Translations under genes and position numbers: made by a program
From: Planctomycetaceae bacterium
GTDB taxonomy: Bacteria; Planctomycetota; Planctomycetia; Pirellulales; Thermoguttaceae
NCBI GenBank assembly: GCA_004556055.1
Contig: SFIW01000008.1
Span: 1 to 64,000 of the forward strand
Reading direction: 5' to 3'
DNA length: 64,000 bases
Part shown: piece by piece, positions 59,337 to 64,000 of the stretch
How the letters are laid out: every line of letters starts with the position of its first letter
Numbering within the stretch: position 1 is the first letter of the stretch
The notes under the pieces: generated by a model
What the model was told of the DNA's origin: nothing
Seen by the model: only the letters and a program-made list of their open reading frames with translations
Databases searched by the model: none

Positions 59337-59407
59337 GAGAGAAGCGCGCGTCGGTTTGCGATCGGCGCGCGTTTCCCTTCCACACACTCGATTAAAGACG
59401 GCGCGGT

Positions 59408-61621
59408 ATGAGAGAAAAAAAAAGAGGCGGACTCGACGATTCGAGCCGATTAGGAACGCTCCTAACTTTTCTCTGTTATTGGTTTTATTGGGGCGGATTA
59501 TACGGCGCGTTCTTCTATTGCGCCCAAGATAGCGGGCTCTTTTTTTGGGATTCCGAGTTCTTCTGGAATCGCGTCTCGCGACCCGGCGGGATGGTGTTAT
59601 ATTTCGCTTCCTTCCTTGCGCAGTTCTTCTATTATCCGGTTTTAGGGGGCGCGATTCTCGCCCTAATCATGACCTTCATCCGCGCCGCAGCGCGTTCTCT
59701 ATTCGAACCCGTCGACCCGCGTCGGCGATTTTTAGCCCGCGTCCTTGCCGCCGCGCTCCCTCTTGTCGCTACCGTCGCTTCTACGTGGCGCGGATATTCC
59801 GTATTTACTCCTTTCGAGCCCGACGCCCCCTTTATCTTTCCAACGGGGCTCCTCGCGACGCTCCTCGTTCTTCTCGGTTGGCGCAAGGTCGTCGCGCGAT
59901 TCCACGCCGCGACGTCGCGACTCAAGATCATGATTCCCACGACGGCGTGTCTCTATCCTCTCATGGGATTCTGGGGCGTTCTTGCGACCTTCCTCTGTTT
60001 ATTCTTCGAGCTCTTCCTGATTTCGTCGATTCCCGCGCCGGTATGCTATCAAGTGCGGATCGACGAATCGCTCATGGACGCGTTGCCGAAGCGTCGCAAG
60101 ATGAATCGGGACGAGGACGACGGCACGGTGAGAATCGTTCCCAAATCGGAGAAAAAGAAGAAGCGCAAGCCCGCGCCGGAGAACGCGGAGCTCAAGGCGC
60201 GCGCCGTCGCCGGAAGGGCTAAACGCGCGGTCGCGCGAGGTATGTTGGAAGCGGAGTGTCTCGTCGCGCTATGCGTTCCTCTGGGATGGTATTATTTCGC
60301 GTTTTATCGACGCACGACGCTCGACTCGATTTTATGGCGCGGCGTCACGGAGCCGTGCTTCGACCTAAAGGACGCGGGGACGCAGTTCTCCTGGAACGTC
60401 GCGATCGCCGCCGTCGTCTTCATTCTATTCCTCGGGATTGGGATATCGCGGCGCTCGCCCGTCAAGAAGCGAGAGACGAGCGGTTTCTTTAACTTCGACG
60501 AGGAGGACGAGGAGGAGGCGACGGAGACGAGCGCGAAGTCGAAGAAGAAGCGCGCGGCGTTGATCAAAATGCGGCGAATCTTCGGACCGCGCTCGAAGGC
60601 GACGGTCGAGACGCTCGCGGCGGCGATCGCGATCTTCCTCTGCGGCTACGGGGATCAGAACTTCCGGATTTTGTGCCGCGTCGGTAGGGAGATCGAAAGG
60701 GAGAATTGGGAGGAGATCGAGTCGATCTGCGGCGAAGCGGCGCGGCCGACGGGGGCGATCGTCGCCGCGCGCGTCTTGGCGCTGACGCGTCTTGGCGCGT
60801 TGCAAGACCGGTTGTTTACGCGTCCGATCGACGGTCTTGACACGACGACGGCGAAGGGAATGGACGAATCGCTCGCGCTTACGGAATCTTTCGCGCTCTA
60901 CCACGGGCTGCCGAATATAGCGGCGCAAGCGTCGACGTACAATCTGGTGCAGACGGACGACCGTAACGCGCGGTGTTTGAAGAATCTTTCGCGCAGCGCG
61001 TTGGCGAACGGGGAGACGCAATTGGCGCGACGTTACGCTTGGACGCTTGAGCGTAGTCTTTTTCATCGTGGATTTTCGCGCGAGGTATTGCGCGCGGCGG
61101 ACGCGATCGACGCGGGGGAGTGGGACGCGACGGAGTTGACGCGCAGCGCGGCGGCGCTTCGAGCGCTGCGACCGAAGCAGGACCGCGTCGCGTCGGGTTA
61201 TCCTTTCTTTCCCCTCTTGATCGGGGTGGCGACGGACGACTGGGACGTCGCGGAGGGTCGCGCGGTCGACGTGAAGCTTTCGACGCTCCTTATCGACCGA
61301 GATTTGAGCGAATTTGCGGCGCGACTTGAGGAAGCGCGCGTCGCGGGCAAGATCGCGCTCGAAGGTCGTTCGGCGCCGAGGGCGTATCAGGAGGCGCTTT
61401 TGGTCGCGGAGGAGATCGGCGCGACGGTTCCGGCGACGCTCGACGCGGCGATCGATTCCGCGAAGAGGGAGGAGTTCGCGAAGGTCGATTTTACCCTTTT
61501 TCGCGATATTAGCCCTGCGGGACGCGACGCGTTAAGGGAGCGCAACGACGGAAGTTATTGGTATTACTACTACGACCCGACGACGAACGCGGCGCGGCGC
61601 TCCGTCCGCAAGGGGCTTTGA
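59408..61621 (+). CDS. DUF6057-like polytopic membrane protein
   Basis: The 737-residue protein has an N-terminal membrane part of about six helices in the first 290 residues (GTLLTFLCYWFYWGGLYGAFFY, RPGGMVLYFASFLAQFFYYP, GFWGVLATFLCLFFEL and others) and a charged loop near 225-275. A further helix lies near residue 340 (AIAAVVFILFLGIGI), then an acidic linker. The C-terminal 370 residues are soluble and helical, with TPR-like character. The SRPGG...FYYP block resembles DUF6057 proteins that I know mainly from Bacteroidetes. Function unknown. It is 5 bases upstream of the propeller gene, so the two are co-translated. Origin by transfer is possible but not shown. Confidence 0.72.
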   Translation: MREKKRGGLDDSSRLGTLLTFLCYWFYWGGLYGAFFYCAQDSGLFFWDSEFFWNRVSRPGGMVLYFASFLAQFFYYPVLGGAILALIMTFIRAAARSLFEPVDPRRRFLARVLAAALPLVATVASTWRGYSVFTPFEPDAPFIFPTGLLATLLVLLGWRKVVARFHAATSRLKIMIPTTACLYPLMGFWGVLATFLCLFFELFLISSIPAPVCYQVRIDESLMDALPKRRKMNRDEDDGTVRIVPKSEKKKKRKPAPENAELKARAVAGRAKRAVARGMLEAECLVALCVPLGWYYFAFYRRTTLDSILWRGVTEPCFDLKDAGTQFSWNVAIAAVVFILFLGIGISRRSPVKKRETSGFFNFDEEDEEEATETSAKSKKKRAALIKMRRIFGPRSKATVETLAAAIAIFLCGYGDQNFRILCRVGREIERENWEEIESICGEAARPTGAIVAARVLALTRLGALQDRLFTRPIDGLDTTTAKGMDESLALTESFALYHGLPNIAAQASTYNLVQTDDRNARCLKNLSRSALANGETQLARRYAWTLERSLFHRGFSREVLRAADAIDAGEWDATELTRSAAALRALRPKQDRVASGYPFFPLLIGVATDDWDVAEGRAVDVKLSTLLIDRDLSEFAARLEEARVAGKIALEGRSAPRAYQEALLVAEEIGATVPATLDAAIDSAKREEFAKVDFTLFRDISPAGRDALRERNDGSYWYYYYDPTTNAARRSVRKGL

Positions 61622-61626
61622 CGAAG

Positions 61627-63147
61627 ATGATTAGGTTGATAAAGAAGATCAAAAGCTTGGGATGGCGCTTCTTTGGGCTTCCGGTCGCGCTCGTGGCGTT
61701 TTGGGGAATCAGCGTTCTCATCATGCCGACGGTGCCGCGCGACGCGGTCGACCGCGGGGAGACGCCGCGCCTCTATCCGGATTACGACGGTTGCGTCGTT
61801 CCGGCGAATATCGCGCCGTTGAACTTCGAGATTCTCGAGACGGAGGGCGCGGATCGCGAGTGGCTCGTCGAGATCGAAGGCTCGACGGGAGAGGGGGGGA
61901 GGATCGCCCTGAGGGGTAAGACGGTCAAGATTCCGACGCGCCGGTGGCGGCGCCTGTTGAAGGCGAACGAGGGCGCTTCGATCGTCGCGCATATCTATCG
62001 TCAGGGAGAGGATCGCGACTGGAAGGCGCGAGGCGGTTTCGCGGTGGAGGTCGCGGCGGAGAAAGTCGACCGGTGGGCGCATTATCGTCTGATCGAGCCG
62101 AGTTACGAGTACGGGAACGTGCTCGCGCTCAAGAGTCGGGATTTGACGTCCTTCGACGAGCGGACGCTGGCGACGAACGAGTCGTTCGGGCAGAAGCCGT
62201 GTTTAAACTGCCATAATTTCCAGGATCGCGACGGGAAACGATTCCTCTTTCACTATCGGGACGTCGACTTTCCGGAGTATAGCGGGACGGTTTTCGTCGA
62301 CGGCAAGAGGGTGGAGAAGCGCGTTTTGACGGCGTCGGACGAACTGACGTGCGCGTATCCGGCGTGGCGCCCGACGGGGCCTTTCGTCGCGTTTTCGGAG
62401 AATAAGACGCGGCAGATCTTCCACACGGTCGACACGAAGAAGGTCGACGTCTTCGACATAGAGTCGCGGTTGGCGATCTACAACGTCGAGACGGGGGAGC
62501 TGATCGAGAATAAGACGTCGAAGGATCGATTCGACACGTTTCCTTCGTGGAGTCCGGACGGGGAGTATCTTTACTTCTGCACGGCGACGGTCGCGCTCAA
62601 GGGGGAGGGGGACGACGCGCGGGCGAAGGACGCGCAGGCGCGGATCAAGGAGTTCAAGTACGACATAGCGCGATCGAAGTTCGACGCGACGACGGGTCGG
62701 CTCGGGGCGCCGGAGATCGTCGTTGACGCCGCGTCGATAGGGCGCAGCGCGATCCATCCGCGCGTTTCGCCCGACGGAAAGTTCTTGGTCTATACGCAAT
62801 GCGATTACGGAACCTTCCCGATCTGGCACAAGGAGAGCGACCTGATGATCTGCGACCTGGGAACGGGGGAGACGCGTCCTCTCGACGCGCTGAATTCCGC
62901 TTACGCGGAGTCGTACCATTCGTGGGATTCTTCGGGGCGTTGGCTCCTCTTCTCGTCGCGGCGCGGGGACGGTCATTTCACGCGTTTATGGCTTGCGCAC
63001 GTCGACGCGGAAGGGGGCGCCGCCAAACCCTTTCCGCTTCCGCAAGGTAATCCCGCGAGCGACCGAACGCTCCTTAAATCGTACAACGTTCCGGAGTTGA
63101 CGCGGAATCGTCCGACGGTAAGCGGTCGGAAGTTGGCGCGGTTTTAG
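61627..63147 (+). CDS. Membrane-anchored TolB/PD40-like protein with a CxxCH motif
   Basis: The ATG at 61627 (the frame is open 23 codons further up, inside the previous gene) gives a 506-residue protein. It has one N-terminal anchor (FFGLPVALVAFWGISVLIM), a small beta domain, then a region with PCLNCHNFQD (C192, C195, H196), a canonical heme-c motif. The second half is a TolB/PD40-type propeller: ELTCAYPAWRPTGPFVAFSE, DTFPSWSPDGEYLYFC, HPRVSPDGKFLVYTQ and SYHSWDSSGRWLLFSSR. If heme is attached, it would be an extracytoplasmic redox or sensor protein; a metal site is the alternative. It is paired with the DUF6057-like gene. Export of the C-terminal part is inferred. Confidence 0.75.
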   Translation: MIRLIKKIKSLGWRFFGLPVALVAFWGISVLIMPTVPRDAVDRGETPRLYPDYDGCVVPANIAPLNFEILETEGADREWLVEIEGSTGEGGRIALRGKTVKIPTRRWRRLLKANEGASIVAHIYRQGEDRDWKARGGFAVEVAAEKVDRWAHYRLIEPSYEYGNVLALKSRDLTSFDERTLATNESFGQKPCLNCHNFQDRDGKRFLFHYRDVDFPEYSGTVFVDGKRVEKRVLTASDELTCAYPAWRPTGPFVAFSENKTRQIFHTVDTKKVDVFDIESRLAIYNVETGELIENKTSKDRFDTFPSWSPDGEYLYFCTATVALKGEGDDARAKDAQARIKEFKYDIARSKFDATTGRLGAPEIVVDAASIGRSAIHPRVSPDGKFLVYTQCDYGTFPIWHKESDLMICDLGTGETRPLDALNSAYAESYHSWDSSGRWLLFSSRRGDGHFTRLWLAHVDAEGGAAKPFPLPQGNPASDRTLLKSYNVPELTRNRPTVSGRKLARF

Positions 63148-63174
63148 ACGTCGCGGAGCGGGAGAGGAGATAGC

Positions 63175-64000
63175 ATGAGGAATTCTTCTGGGTATCAAGG
63201 AACGATGATCGACCTCTTCGCCGGAGCGGGGGGGCTTTCATGCGGTTTGGAAGAAGCGGGGTTTCGACCCGTCTTAGCGAACGAGATGGTCGACGTCTTC
63301 GCGCGGACGTATCGCCTCAATCATCCGACGACGAAGATGAAGGTCGGAGACGTTCGCGAGTTCGACGCGAAGGAGCTTCATGAACTTGTCGCGGAATTTG
63401 GCGAGATCGATCTAATCGCGGGGGGGCCGCCCTGCCAAGGTTTTTCGGTCAACGCGCCGATTCGATCGTTGGACGATCCTAGGAATCATTTATTTGAGGA
63501 CTTCTTGCGGATAGTCGCGGAGATACGCCCTAAAGCCGTCTTGATAGAGAACGTGCCGGGAATCGTTTCACTCGGGAAGGGTACGGTCGTCGAGCAAATT
63601 TACAAGGCGCTGGAGTCGTTGGGGTATAAGGTGAAGCATCGAATCTTATTCGCCGGTCACTACGGAGCGCCGCAGATGAGATTTAGAACGATTTTTCTCG
63701 CGATTCGCGACTATACGGGGGAGATACTCTTTCCGCGTCCGGAATATTACGCGACGGCGACGGCGAACTTTCAGAAATCGAAAGAGCTTTGCTTCTTCCC
63801 GACCCCGTTGGAGGAGGTCTTGATGAAGCGTAAAACGACGGTGCGCGACGCGATAGGAGACTTGCCCCCGATCGAAGGAGGGGAGAAGCGCGCGGAATAT
63901 GAGTATGAGACGGAGCCGCAGTGCGAATATCAAGCGCTTTTGAGGCAAGGGGCGACGCGGGTGACTTCGCATTGTTGTCCCAGACTTTCGGAGATCAACT
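63175..64000 (+). CDS. DNA cytosine-5 methyltransferase, N-terminal part
   Basis: This gene is cut by the right edge; 275 codons are visible. It has the S-adenosylmethionine motif MIDLFAGAGGLSCGLEEAGF, motif IV GGPPCQGFS with the nucleophile C87, motif VI IENVPG, and motif VIII FAGHYGAPQMRFR with QxRxR. It therefore should methylate C5 of cytosine in a defined site. The target-recognition domain is only beginning at the edge, so specificity cannot be inferred. AGGAG lies 5 bases before the ATG, 27 bases after the propeller gene. It may belong to a restriction-modification system continuing beyond the window, or act alone. Confidence 0.93.
   Translation, partial: MRNSSGYQGTMIDLFAGAGGLSCGLEEAGFRPVLANEMVDVFARTYRLNHPTTKMKVGDVREFDAKELHELVAEFGEIDLIAGGPPCQGFSVNAPIRSLDDPRNHLFEDFLRIVAEIRPKAVLIENVPGIVSLGKGTVVEQIYKALESLGYKVKHRILFAGHYGAPQMRFRTIFLAIRDYTGEILFPRPEYYATATANFQKSKELCFFPTPLEEVLMKRKTTVRDAIGDLPPIEGGEKRAEYEYETEPQCEYQALLRQGATRVTSHCCPRLSEIN

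Noticed and set aside
56833..59385. Antisense open frame of about 850 codons opposite the GH127 gene, and similar ones at 54487-56607, 46222-47307, 40490-41836 and 10101-12080
   Set aside because: They mirror real genes with signal peptides and catalytic motifs on the other strand. Their length comes from the codon bias (GTC, GAC, GCG, TCG), which rarely creates antisense stops; they show Arg/Val-rich, motif-free translations.

Overview
The window looks like a chromosomal segment of a planctomycete, probably of the Pirellulales/Thermoguttaceae type. Evidence: a TPR protein with two RNA-polymerase alpha-CTD-like modules, a short sigma-region-2-like protein, a lone ExbD, several secreted hypothetical proteins of planctomycete type, a long Ycf48-like protein, and many Tat- or Sec-exported proteins. 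KdsA, RND efflux and an autotransporter barrel imply an outer membrane with Kdo-containing lipopolysaccharide. Base composition is moderately GC-rich with a strong bias for GTCGAC, GACGTC and GCGCG words. This bias produces long antisense open frames (up to about 850 codons) that I treat as shadows. No rRNA, tRNA, CRISPR array, intact IS or prophage was seen. The organism call is an inference.

Layout. 1-3430: minus-strand operon folP, RNase HII-like, metallophosphoesterase, nfo (cut by the window edge). 3514-9707: two tandem Tat-exported metallophosphoesterase/LamG paralogues and a prepilin-type protein, each with its own terminator. 10010-18300: a GH36 alpha-galactosidase, a large Ycf48-like exported protein, a probable lipoprotein, a 1.2-kb stretch with no convincing gene, and a Cys/Ala/Pro repeat protein. 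18401-24000: kdsA facing a two-gene RND efflux operon. 24018-31470: a membrane-anchored coiled-coil protein, exported proteins of unknown role, clpX and a divergent RpiB-family isomerase. 31781-41839: a thioredoxin-like protein, a conserved small protein, exbD-tgt, the TPR/alpha-CTD protein, a BI-1 protein, a second RpiB with an inserted segment, SDR-MATE, and a PPi-type phosphofructokinase. 41930-44881: a GATase-like protein, a PIG-L deacetylase and a SIS sugar isomerase. 45346-52350: an autotransporter, the sigma-like fragment, guaB, an exported protein and holB. 52555-56730: a decayed copy plus three intact tandem ComEC-like metallo-beta-lactamase-fold hydrolases. 56821-59292: a GH127 beta-L-arabinofuranosidase. 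59408-64000: a DUF6057-like membrane protein, a TolB/PD40-like protein with a CxxCH motif, and the start of a cytosine-C5 DNA methyltransferase.

How it fits together. The GH36 and GH127 enzymes suggest growth on plant galactosides and arabinosides. PPi-dependent phosphofructokinase, the RpiB-type isomerases, the SIS isomerase and PIG-L deacetylase fit intracellular sugar and amino-sugar handling. Candidate vegetative promoters (TTGAC[AG], 16-17 bp spacer, TA[T/C]AAT-like) and T-tailed hairpins divide the window into many short transcription units. Several of these promoters are followed almost at once by a GC-rich hairpin in the leader.

The least ordinary items are the tandem family of exported MBL hydrolases with a deletion remnant, the duplicated alpha-CTD modules on a TPR scaffold, the sigma-region-2-only protein, the autotransporter in a planctomycete, and the DUF6057-like/CxxCH propeller pair next to a DNA methyltransferase.
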